NCBI GenBank assembly: GCA_942486035.1
Contig: CALNXK010000043.1
Span: 1,589,001-1,653,000, forward strand
DNA: 64,000 nucleotides
Direction of reading: 5' to 3'
From: Porites lobata
Taxonomy: Eukaryota; Cnidaria; Anthozoa; Scleractinia; Poritidae
The first letter of the stretch is position 1; every line of letters begins with the position of its first letter. Position numbers and translations under genes: made by a program. The notes under the pieces are model-generated. The model made no database searches and was not told the origin of the DNA. It saw nothing but the letters and a program-made list of their open reading frames with translations. Of this stretch, positions 21,589-32,800 are shown piece by piece.

Positions 21589-24500
21589 CTAAGCAGTACC
21601 ATACATGACTATAGACCATTCAGTGACGCAACCTGCGACATCTCCATCCAAGTTTTCCGACGGGGTACACTGAGGCTCATCACTTTTAACGTTGTTTTGT
21701 TCACTTGAATCCGCTTGCAATTTCATATAATCTTCCTTGAATCGTCCGTGATTTAATTCCCGCTGGAAATTAGGTTCGTCTCCCCGCTGGAAAACCTCAT
21801 TTTCTGGAGTCATATAATCTTCTTTAAAGCGTCCATGCGTGAGGTCGCTTTGAACCATGGGCTCGTTATCTGCCAGTCTGGATGTTTCCTCGTCAAATTT
21901 TCTGTCTTGTTGATTTCTGGCAGAATAGCTGTTCTGTGACTAACAGAGAAAAAGTTCATTAACGAAATGATTGATATGTTTGACATCTTAGTCTTAAGTC
22001 AAAAAGAGATAAAAAAACTTTCACGAAATCCGTACCCATGCATGGGGGGTCAAAACAGGTACGATTTGGGGAATTTTCTTGTACCTATCTGACCGAACAC
22101 GGAGATACACCTCTAAATACCATCGTGTTTTATTGCTCTTTTCCCCACAGAAAGCACAAATGATCACATATTTTTTCCGATTGTTAAATGAATCAAGCTG
22201 TGAGACTTACGCGCAATTTTCACTTAATTATTCGTGGCCACGTTTAATCGAGAAAGTACAGTTTTTTCCAAGTCAGACCATATTTAGTTATTTACCGAGA
22301 ACTTGAACTGAATTCTCTACCTGTTGATCAAGAATCTTCAGGGTCCACTCCCCGCTGGGATTTTCTCCCCAGAATTGGACAGAGGTGAAAGGCCATCGAT
22401 CAAGACCGTGGGTAGAGTCATCAGCCGGCCTCGTAGCCAGCAGCTGAGAAGTTGTCCCTTGGGGAGAAGTGAGCTCAATTGACATGTCGCCCCTTCGACG
22501 ATGGAGAACTGAGAACACTAGCTGCACGTGCTCTAGATTTCCTATAGTCCTGTCATCATTGGTGAGCTATTTTTAGAGACAAAATAACATGAGTTATTAG
22601 AAAGGTGAGAAACCCAAGCTAAACAAATTCAAACAAATCTACAGCACCTCGAGCCTACTAAAAAAAGAAAAAAAAAGGAACAGTCCAAGAGATAGTAAAA
22701 ATACTCGACTCGTGTTTGTGGTGGGTTACCTTCAAAGTCAATATTCCATTGGATGGTATCTTCCTGGTTTCGCGAGTCAGGTGACCTGGCACCTCATGTG
22801 TTAGTTGTTCATCAACTTGTGTCCAGTCCTTCGCTTTGTTTATTAAGTCCATTGCGTGCAAAACTCCAAAACCATAGCAAAGACTGTAACTGTGTCCAGC
22901 GGCGTTCTAAAAATGCACAACGGTGCACAGATCCGTTAAACTAGTACGTAAGGTCGTTATTAAGATTTAGATTAATTTCTCCTTTTAGAATCAGTCTCGT
23001 CCCCAGAGCCGAAAATATACTTTTTCAGCGAAACGGGCGCGCAAGTGATCCTAGCTCAGCTGACCAAAAGTCTCGCAGCTGGGATGTGATCGGTTTGTGG
23101 GAAATCCGATTAAAGTGAGCGCTTTGAAATCTAACATTGCTGAGTGAGTCTCAAGTCTTTGCAAACAATTATTTATAATTGGCTGATCATTTCCTATCTC
23201 GCACTTTATTTATGAATTGCGCGGAAAAAAATGCGTTGCACGTTAATTCTATTTCATTTTTAGGTGTTTTTTTTGGTGGTCTTACCGTCTTCCATGAAAG
23301 TCCATCAGGATCATTTTTTCTGGCTGTGTGCACAACCAGGTGCTGCATATCTCGCCAGGTAAGGTCGGGATTTGCTTTTAAGACCAGTGCGAAAATTCCC
23401 GCAGCAAGTGGCGCAGCGCATGATGTCCCAGAAAACGAATCCACACAGTGCCCTTTCGGCGATGTGGTCACGAGATTGGCATATCTTTCCCTCTTGCCTG
23501 CACCGACATCCCCAGTATAAACGACAGCCATGGTAGAAGGACAATTTTCGTCGTAAAACGTGCAGAAACCTCCAGGGCTAATGGAACCCACAGATAATGT
23601 GTATACACTTGACGCGTATCCATCGCAGTTGCAATTGTCCAGGTTATAGCCGCCGTTCCCATTTGCCCAGACAAAAATAGTTCCTTTACCTTGAGAAAAA
23701 TAAAGAATACTTCTTATTGACTGAGAAACCGCTTATGAAAAATAAAGCGCAAATTCATAGACGTAGCTTCTTCAACCTGGCTCCCAGAGATTTTCCCTGC
23801 CCCCCCCCCCCGGGGGGGATACTTCCTAGTAGTAGGCGACTGGATTGACTATTATAGAGTTGCATTTTTGTAAGAGATACTAGAGTGAGGTTGCACATTT
23901 TCCGGATTTTGGCCGTCAGAACATGAATTCGGGTATGTAGGGATTTAAAAATAGGAAGATTTACACCACATTAAGTTTAACAAATGTGTCAGTTGGTATC
24001 AGGATGATTAAATTAAAAGGCTTTATGAGGTAGATTCACAATCGGAAAGTGACTAATTTAAGATTTCGAAACTTCCTATTTTTTCCAAAGTGACTAACTG
24101 ACTAAGATGGGGTCTATAATATGGCCACAGAATAGACTATAATGGAGTAGGGGTTATGAGAGGCCAGCGGCACATACCCAGCAAAAAGTAAGCCAAGTAA
24201 CACCCCCCCCCCCCGGGTTTCCACCCTCCCATTTTTTAAGGGAAATAAATGTAGCCTTAAAAAAACAGCCTTCTCTCCCCTCCCCTCGCCCTAAGGACCT
24301 TTCGCCAGAAGGGTAGCTGCTATTCCCGCAAATCGTACACTCCCCCGAGCATAGCCCGAGAACGAAAATCATTCGTGTCGCCAGGGAGTGAGGGGGTGAG
24401 GTCTACTGATATGCGTTTCATGTCGCGGCTTACGTTAAACAGCCAAGACTGGAGTCTAAACTCAGTGGTATAATGGGACCAGGACAGGTCTACTTTTGGC

Positions 24501-27444
24501 TTTTATCCCAATCTGCAGAATATTTTTCCATAGTTTGGTCAAAAGCGTTGTAAAGTTCTAACGACCTTAATCGTATGGGTTTGTTTTTTTGAAGAAAAAA
24601 GAAGTTATTTGTGTTGCGCAAATTACAATTTTTCTCTGAACATGGAAGACTGAAGAGGATAAATGAAAGGCGAGAAAATCGACAGGGTTTGATCCTTTTG
24701 TTAGAGCGTATCCTGAAAAACTACTTTGGGAACCAAAACACGGCAAACGCTCAAGGGAGCGCCTAGCAGCAACATTCAATGACCAGCTAGAGAGAGAAAC
24801 CAGTCTTACCAGGCAAGACCTACCATCTCGGCTGTCACAATGGGACAGACTCGTCACATCAACGCGTGTGCTCCCGAAAAAGATATTAGCGCCATTTATA
24901 CGAGGAAAAATAAGACACCTCTTACATAAGACGCGTCGTAAATAAGACGCGAACTTTTCGTGTAAACGGCACATTTCGTCTAAAATAAGACGCGGCTTAG
25001 CTAAGACGCGTCTTATTAGATAAGACATACTCATATAAATGGTACAGTTCGCGTCTTATTTAAGACGCGTCTTATGTAAGACGCGTCTTATTTTTCCTCG
25101 TATAAATGGCCCTATTACTTTATGGTGGGAAGGTAGCTTCTTTACAGTAACGACTGAGAAGATTGAGATGTTCTGCTCAGATCGAGATCAGTCTAATTTT
25201 GAGTACTAACCAGCCAAATTTCAACAGGCTTTGGATTTCTCCAACAGTCCTAACCCGCCATCAGGCCAAATTTTAGTTGCTATCAGACAGTTTCTCTTAC
25301 GTAGTCGCGTAAACGAAAAGCCGCTGCTGGATGTAGTTTTGTTTAGTAAGTCTAGACTTGGGTTAGACCTATTATAGCCCAAAAAATTACTACAGGAAAA
25401 CACATCTCTAATACACGTAGGTTTGAAGAGATAAGGAATTGAATTAACGTATTCAACGCGGTTTTCAAGTTTACCTTAGTTCACGAATAACAGAATAAGG
25501 GCTAAAGACTTCAACTTGTCAGTTCATTCCCTTAAAGAAATTTCAAGTATAGCGTAATGGCAGTTATCTCCTTCTCCGCATTAACGCAAGGGGAAGGAAT
25601 ATGATGGAGATCAAATTAATAAAGAGGCGTCTGTCGGGACTGAGGTGAATGGGGACTGTGGGTTTAAACGTACTGAAAATAAACAAGGAAAAGGTGTATA
25701 AAACATCTTATCACAAAAATTAAGAAGAAGATATGATTTCACTGAAATATAATTTTCGTGTGGTAATTTTAAAACTCATCAATTGACGCCATCCCCTTTT
25801 CAAACCCCCGCTTATTCTCTAATTTTCTTCTTTGATCAAAATTCAACCTGTTACTTACAGAGTCCCGAGAAAAAGTGGGAATTTCAAGGTAGTTCGTTTT
25901 GATAGGAACACTAAAACAATATCCCTCATTGATGCGAAGAATTAAACAAGAACCGAGTATATCTTTTCTATCAAAAGACACTTCTCTTTGCTATCAAATT
26001 CACTCTTCCTCTTTGCTATCAAATTCACTCTTCCTGTAATAGGAGCATTCAAATATTATGCACAATTTTCCATGCACCTGCATGGTTGTAATAATATCTC
26101 AACTGACTCTAAATGTGAAAGCGTTGTGCTTCTCGTAGTTCCCAGTATCATATTTTGTAGAAACTCTAGAGAAAGCCATTGATTTGATTGTCTTTTTCTT
26201 TTTAAGATTGTAAGCTGGGTTGAAAATAGTTAGGTACGGTTCTTTAAAACAGTAGACGGTTCAGCCGAGTATAAGGTAATTGAATCGTTGATGCAAAAAG
26301 CTGTCGTTTTGACAACTTGATCAGTAAGGATTAAAGTCAACTATGCGCATATCTTACTTTTATCAATCGGAGAAGATCTACCCTTGGATAAAGGACAAAT
26401 TAACCCGGCACCTGAATAGCTGATACAAATTTGCGCTTGACATACCTAGAATTAACCTTATCTTTCCTCTGTTAGTTTAACATTTGATAGCATAATACTT
26501 GAACACAAACCTTGTCTGCTGTACAAAGCGCAGTTCTTAATGGCTTCCGCGGCAAGTGCTTCCGGTTTGCCAAATGTTTTACCATCATCTTTAGGCCCCC
26601 AAGACGCACTTTTGATGTGAATATAATCACAGTTTAAGCCCAGTGCTTGGGCTTCAGTAACGTCCGTGACGTCTCCGTCAAGGAATCGTATTCCGCCAAT
26701 GGAAGCGTTAGGTGCAACTCCAACTCCACAGATCTCATTATTCGCGGTGGCTGCCACTTCTCCCCCACATTTTGTGCCATGAGAATTTTCAGCAAGTTCG
26801 GCTAGTGTCGACATATCCGGTGTGGGATCATCGTCGTTCCCGTTAATATCCCAGCTAGCTTGTGGATCGTAATTTTCCCTTAAATCCGGATGTCTATGAT
26901 CCAAGCCATCATCGACAATAGTAACAACTACCCCTTTCCCAGTATAACCACGCTTATTGGCTTCCAAAACTCCCAAGTTTCCGCTTGCTCCCTCAAATCC
27001 ACTATCGTAAAGATACCACTGCTTTGGCCATTCTGGATCATCGAAGTATTCCCTGTTTTGTTCTTCGCGTCTAACACGCGCAAGAGTTTTCTCTACGGCC
27101 TCGAACCCTCGCTTGTATCTGAAAAGCAGCGTTTGTTGTTTAGCCCGTTTTACCCGAGGGTGCGCTAGTAAGGGCTGAGTGTGATGGTCCGCACTGCGTT
27201 TTTGACGACTACCAGTTTGTCCATGAACAAAGTGAAAATGTCCAGCTAAATTTGCTACCGCACCGCGGTTTTCAAAACCTAAGCTCCTCGCTACATCGTC
27301 CGCCACCAATTTCTCGTGCGTATCAAGTTGAACGGCCCAAGAGTTTGTGTAAATTTTGTCACCTGTTCTATCTTCCTCTAAGCTTTGATCAAGATGTGTT
27401 GTTACTATTAAGAGTAAGCCATACAAGAGGCAACGGAGCGTCAT
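21589..27444 (-). CDS. PC-B: furin/kexin-type proprotein convertase with two HGRFKEDYM repeats
   Basis: Secreted S8B endoprotease expected to process proproteins at basic sites. Five exons with GT-AG borders, 27444-26511, 23689-23286, 22906-22730, 22566-22321 and 21939-21589, keep one frame of 703 residues. They encode a signal peptide (MTLRCLLYGLLLIVTTHLDQ), a prodomain with QKRS and RYKR(112) cleavage sites, and a catalytic domain with Asp178 (IVDDGLDH), His222 (NSHGTKC), Asn323 (GNGGY) and Ser401 (SGTSCAAP). The P domain follows, with LEHVQLVFSVLHRRRGDM and WTLKILDQQ. The last exon begins SQNSYSARNQQD, carries THGRFKEDYM and NHGRFKEDYM about 30 residues apart, and ends in the final P-domain strand WSIVMYGTA. 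Nothing follows: no Cys-rich domain, membrane helix or tail. It lies between PC-C upstream and PC-A downstream and is closest to PC-C. Confidence 0.9.
23801..24217. mobile_element. MITE of the CCCGGGGG family in PC-B intron 1
   Basis: Starts with a C run then GGGGGGGATACTTCC, and ends GGCACATACCCAGCAAAAAG followed by a C run and GGG. These are the same terminal blocks as the element at 2039-2481. It lies wholly in the first intron of PC-B. The exact ends are uncertain because of the homopolymers. Confidence 0.6.
24714..24860 (+). pseudogene. Possible 3' tail of a non-LTR retrotransposon reverse-transcriptase ORF
   Basis: A plus-strand frame reads PEKLLWEPKHGKRSRERLAA, continuing with a Thr/Asp/Glu helix and RLSQWDRLV. 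This resembles the W-P-x-GKRxRGRP...W...DR tail seen at the C-terminus of LINE reverse transcriptases. It sits in PC-B intron 1, opposite to the gene, with no other part of the ORF nearby. The resemblance is by eye and weak. Confidence 0.3.
24889..25112. mobile_element. 224-bp MITE with GGCCATTTATACGAGG ends and TATTA target duplication
   Basis: Long inverted arms. The left arm starts GCGCCATTTATACGAGGAAA and the right arm ends in its inverse CGTATAAATGGCCC, each followed inward by repeated AAGACGCGTCTTA-type units. TATTA is duplicated at 24884-24888 and 25113-25117. Inserted in PC-B intron 1. Confidence 0.8.
25985..26034. repeat. 25-bp tandem duplication
   Basis: Two exact adjacent copies of a 25-bp unit beginning TCTTTGCTATCAAATTCACT, in PC-B intron 1. 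The lack of mismatches points to a recent event. Confidence 0.85.
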
Positions 27445-29817
27445 AATTTACGCCGTGAATATTGAACTGTTTGATAGTTTCGCTTGCCAGTCCTCCTACT
27501 TGCTTAATACATTGTACCAAGACAACCAACTCCAGCTGAAAACTTCAAACAACTATGCATAATCTCCAGGTCGTTTTAACACAGCATAATCACTCTAAAA
27601 TTTACAAGTTAATTGCGAATTGCGTCATTTTTAGTGAGGCGTTTGCATCATAAGTATAAACGATAATGGTATTAAAAAGGGAAAAAAATTGTTTTTATCG
27701 CCGCAAGGTTGAATGACAATGAAGGAAACGTTTTTGGTTAACTACAACGTTGGAGTTTATACGATTAATAGAAGGTCCTATTTATCACCTTCAAATCATT
27801 ATTTCGTGACGTATCTTTATTGGACAAATAGATTAATCACTTGGATACAGGGGACAAACTTTTCGATTGTTCGTTCAAAGACAAAAATTGAATATTATTT
27901 TGTCATAGGTAAAGTGAAAACATTCTAAACAGTAAACTTGAGCTCTATACCAAGAAAACATCTCCTAAAATCAGCAAAAATATTTCGCGTGACACTATTC
28001 AACAACTGGTATAAGAGAATTTGTTCAACTCGGGACATTTTATTTCTATTCACCTTTTCTTTCGTTTATTCTTTTGACTGACTGTTTTTCATGTTAAAAA
28101 AAATACATTACGAAATGAATATTCAATTTTTTATTCATGATCGGTGCTGCAATAGTTAAATTACTAAAAGGGAACTATAAAACAGGTGCTCAAAAACGCA
28201 CTAATCTCTAAATGATTTTTGTGTGGGTGCGGGCGGATATTTTGAAAGCGCGTATTTTAGCCAAATTCTGCCATTTCAAACTGGCTATCACTAAACTGAA
28301 CAAAATATGAAAAGTCATCCTTAGAACAGAGAGGGAATATTGAAATAACAGGGAAATACAAAAGAGGACTCACGTATAAATGAAATAAAGAAGATTAAAA
28401 CGAATGACAATTTTTGAAAACTGTATTATGTCTTAGAAAGCTGTCGAGTTCAAATTGTCGTTTTTGAAATTTTATGTCTGCCAATTGACACCGTTTTGAT
28501 TATAAGGTTGACAACGGGAGTCATAAATATTCTTCAATGTTGCCAAAAATGAACAAAGTAGCCAGGATAAATTAATTTAGCTTAAAACTATGCCGTATGT
28601 ATACACAGTTTAACAGACAGCTATATTACATTTATCCCAAACCCCGACTGGCTTTCAAAATAAAAAGAGACCAATTAAGGAAAGGAGGGCGATTTTTTCT
28701 TTTTACCCGCTTCATTTTATTCCCATCGGTGAAAAAGAGTAACGAGAAACTGTAATTTCCTTCATATATGACACTGTTGTGCCCCCGCACACATAGAATT
28801 AGGTCAGTTTGCAGAGAGTAGTCAGTAGCCTGAATTTCATGAGCCTGCGTAGCATGGCGGTTTTGATTGCTAAGCAATAAAGGCGGGCGAGAGCAGAGAA
28901 ACCGCGAGGAGATTGGGGCGGGAGCAACTGGTTTATGTTTTTGTCACAGCTGCGCCGCTCGTTCTCGCGCGCTTCGCGCTCGAATTTCGCGTCTTCGCCG
29001 CTCGTGCGCCCGACTCGACAAAACAAAACCACCATGCTACGCAGGCTAGAATTTCGTCCGATTGCTTCGAGTCGTTTTCCCCTCTCAGGAGGAGAGTAAA
29101 ACCTCGCTGAAGGAGTAAAAACGACTCGAAGTAATCGTCTGAAATTCAGGCTAGAGAGTCTGGTGACCGATAAATGGCTTAACGCAAGGGAATGGTTAAG
29201 TGTGCGACATCCTTCTTATTTAATCTCACTCGGCCACAGGGGAGGGTGGTCTACAGGACTGATTCATTAGATAAAGAAGCCACTCCAAGCCTAGAAGTGG
29301 CCTCAGTCCCAGCTCTCCCTGACCGATACACGCGGCCATGTCAAGCACACTTTTAGACCCTAGAATAGAATAAATCTCATGAATCCCGGCGCAACTTCAG
29401 GGACCGCGCAACAGCGCAAGCGGGGGGTAAGGGGGGGCTGTGTTTTATCTCTAACCTCGATTAAAAAATGGAGATCATTAGTAAAGAAACCGTCCAATTT
29501 ATTTATAATTTTCCCCATAACTCAGTTTAATTTCAAGCCCCTCGTGAACACTCTATTAAGTGGGGGCAAAAGCTCTGGGAACGAGGCTGAAGCAATGGCC
29601 GCTTAATAACGTTTTTGTTTTCAGTAAGTTAAAAGTAGTTTTTGTCATCGGGACTTTCGTACCTAGCCGCTAGTTTAAGGATGGCCGCTAATCTCGTACC
29701 CAGATCTCACTCTGTCTTAAGCTGAAAAGTGAGTGGCCGCAGGAGATTCGGGTACGAGGTTAGGTGGCTGCCTGAAAGACGGAATTCGATTGTTAACTAA
29801 GTTGACGTGAATACCGG
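27445..29817. other. Intergenic between PC-B and PC-C, no gene recognised
   Basis: About 2.4 kb with the PC-B promoter side and the PC-C 3' flank. It contains the nested fold-back element at 28826-29153. Open frames here overlap that element or lack family features. Confidence 0.45.
28826..29153. mobile_element. Fold-back element carrying a second fold-back insertion
   Basis: Outer ends TAGCCTGAATTTCA and GAAATTCAGGCTA with shared inner arms (GCTTCGAGTCGTTTT against AAAACGACTCGAAG). An inner hairpin, about 28839-29048, has arms GAGCCTGCGTAGCATGG and CCATGCTACGCAGGCT. GAATTTC is present on both sides of the inner hairpin (28832-28838 and 29049-29055), consistent with insertion of one fold-back into another. 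Confidence 0.7.
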
Positions 29818-32800
29818 TTAGGCTGTTCCATACATGACTATAGACCATTCAGTCAGGCAGCCCGCTATATTCCCATGTAAGTCTTCTGACGGTGTACATG
29901 AGGATTCATCACTTTCAACGTTGATTGGTTCACTTGAATCCTCTTTCAGTTTCATATAATCCTCTTTGAACCGTCCGTGAGCTAATTCGCGTGGATAACT
30001 GATTTCATCCGCTAGTTTCGTGGAATCTTCTTTGAAACCGTAAGTGAAGTCATTGACACCGTCAGGCGCATTTTTCATTTTCTCGTCGTTCGTTGACTAT
30101 AGGAGACAGAAAAAACGTATAGGTTAACAAGCGCGCAAACTCGGAAATCGCTGGAGTTAAAGATATAAAAACTATTGACCTGTCGTGATTACCAAAATGT
30201 AGAGCTTGCTCACAGGCTGTCTGTCTTTCGAACTTCTGCACTGTAGTGTTAATTTCTTGAGGGGAAGTAATGAAAAAGAAAAATTACCTTGTCATCTTTC
30301 ATCGCAGCTGGCTCATCAAAAGCAACGCTCTTCGTTTCGCTTGAATCCGCCTTTAACTCCATATAATCTTCCTTGAACCGTCCGTGAGCTAATTCATGCT
30401 GGAGATAAGGTTCATCGCTGAGCTGAAAACCCTCTGGCTTTTCATAATCTCTGAAGAAACCGTCCGTGAACAAGTCACTGACATCATTAGGCTCATTTCT
30501 TATTCTATCTCTGATTTCCTCGTCGAATAATTTTTGACCTTCGTTCCTTGGCGAGAGACTGTTCTTTGACTAGGAGAAAAAGAAAAAAAAGCCTGTTGGA
30601 GACCGCTTTTGACAAAATTATTTTTTCTAAATTCCAGTGAATCCCCAGTTTAAAAAGAAATTTATGCCTGTCAAAACTCGTTCAGTTTTGTAACCTCTCT
30701 CGACCCAACCTTTGCGCCTGTTCGTGCCACGCACAAACCGTATCCATACTGACCACTTGCCTTTTGGTGAATCTAAAAAAGCTGAACAAGTTATCTTTAC
30801 GTTCGAACCATCTTAAATATTTTCTAGACTGCTGTTGCTATTTCTTAGTTATAACCCTCACAGGCAAAAAAAATTACTAATTCCTCCAAAACAGCCTGGT
30901 TGCAGGGGCGAAACGCTCGTCTTTTTTCCCGAAACAGATTCCGACGAACTTCTTTACCTCAGCATCCCGGATCTTCACAGTCCAATCCCCTGGGGATTTT
31001 CGCCCCAAAATTCCACGGAAGTGAACGGCCATTTGTCAAGACCTCTGGAAGAGTCATCAAGAGGTCTTTTAGCTAGAAGTTGCGAAGTTGTCCCCTGGGG
31101 GGAGGTGAGCTCAATCACCATGTCGCCACGACGACGATGCCTTACTGAAAGCACCAACTGTACATGTTCCAATGTACCAACAGTTTCGTCATCATTTCGT
31201 AGCTACGATTAGAAAGAAATAATACAACACGATTTTGAGTCAAAACTTTTTGATCATCGTTCATGGTGATATGATTTGACTTAAACTAGCTTGCTCGGGT
31301 AGAGGGAGGGATCGTCACGTCAGCGCGTATTGACCAGCTTCGCAGGCTAGACTTACACTTATAAGAATAATCCAATTCAGGGTTTCACCTGGCCGACCAC
31401 CTGGCCTCTTTATTAAAACAAAGTTGTACCCAGGGAGTTTGGGTGGAGGAAGAGAGAGCCTGGGAGCGACGCTGCTTATGTACAACCAGTTCGTACGAAA
31501 GTAACTTTAATTGACGTGTAAAGAAAATTTTATTTTCATATGAAAGGACAAGCGCAACGACTTGCTTTGAAAAAGCGAGAGTTGTTATAGAGTGATACCC
31601 TCATGAAGATAGTACTTTGGATCTGAGAATAAAAAGATGTATTTAGTATTTTTACTTTTTTGCGTTCACTGCCAGTCGCTATAGGGGCCTGTTATAACCC
31701 CAACTGGGATGGAAACGAATACACGTTTCTTTTCTCTGCCAGGGTAAGTGATTTTTACCTTTAAAGTCAACATTCCATTAGATGGTATCTTCCTGGTTTC
31801 ACTAGTCAGGTGACCTAGGACCTCATGTGTTAGTTGTTCATCGCCTTGTTTCCAGTCCTTCGCTTTGTTGATTAAATCCATTGCGTTCAAAACTCCAAAA
31901 CCATAGCAAAGACTGTAACTGTGTCCAGCGGCATTCTAAAAACACGCAAGCGTAGGTTAGAATGCCTCTACTCAAGAGAACTTCGTAAAATATTGTGTAG
32001 TTCATGATCATTTTAACGAAACGCCAAACGAAAAATGCTAAAGATTTCAACGACAATACCCACACTTACTTCATGTATCTAGCACTAGATTAACCCAGAC
32101 CACAAAAAGCTTTCTAACAAAGGAGTGGTCGTGGGCGTGGGGACCAGAGTTGTTTTTTTTTAGAGAGAATTTGGATGCCGATCATTTTATGACAGCTCAC
32201 ACAATGATACTGGTAAAAAGCTTGACTTACTGTCTTCCACGACATGCCATCAGGATCATTTTTTCTGGCTGTTCTCACGACTAGGTGCTGCATATCTCGC
32301 CAGGTAAGGTTAGGATTTGCCTGTAAAACCAGCGCAAAAATGCCAGCTGCGAGCGGGGCGGCGCACGATGTCCCGGAAAATCTCTCCACGCATTTACCAA
32401 ACAACGACGTAGTGACAAGATTGCGAGAGCTTTCTCTCTTGCCTAAACCAACATCCCCGGTATAAACAACAGCCATGGTAGAAGGACATTTTTCGTCGTA
32501 GCTTGTGCAGTATCCTCCAGGACTAATAGAACCCACAGATAATGTGTGTATACTTGACGTGTATCCGTCGCAACTGCAATCATCAAGAGCCGAACCGCCG
32601 TTCCCGGTTGCCCATACATAAATTGTTCCTTTTCCTTCAGGGGAAAGATAACATGCATTGAAAACACGCGATAATTGTCATGTCACTTGTGTGGGGTAGA
32701 GAAAAGTTGTTAAGAGCTCGACAGGATTGAAACTACAGTGGACTACGAGTAATCCATCATAACGGGGGAAGGGGGGAAGGGGAGGGGAGGAGGGGGGGAT

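Noticed and set aside
23179..23520. Plus-strand frame opposite PC-B exon 2
   Set aside because: Shadow of the exon with the catalytic Ser. A similar shadow lies opposite PC-C exon 2 at 32244-32465.
24567..25034. 155-residue minus-strand open frame in PC-B intron 1
   Set aside because: It begins inside a MITE arm and runs antisense to the possible retrotransposon tail. No domain.
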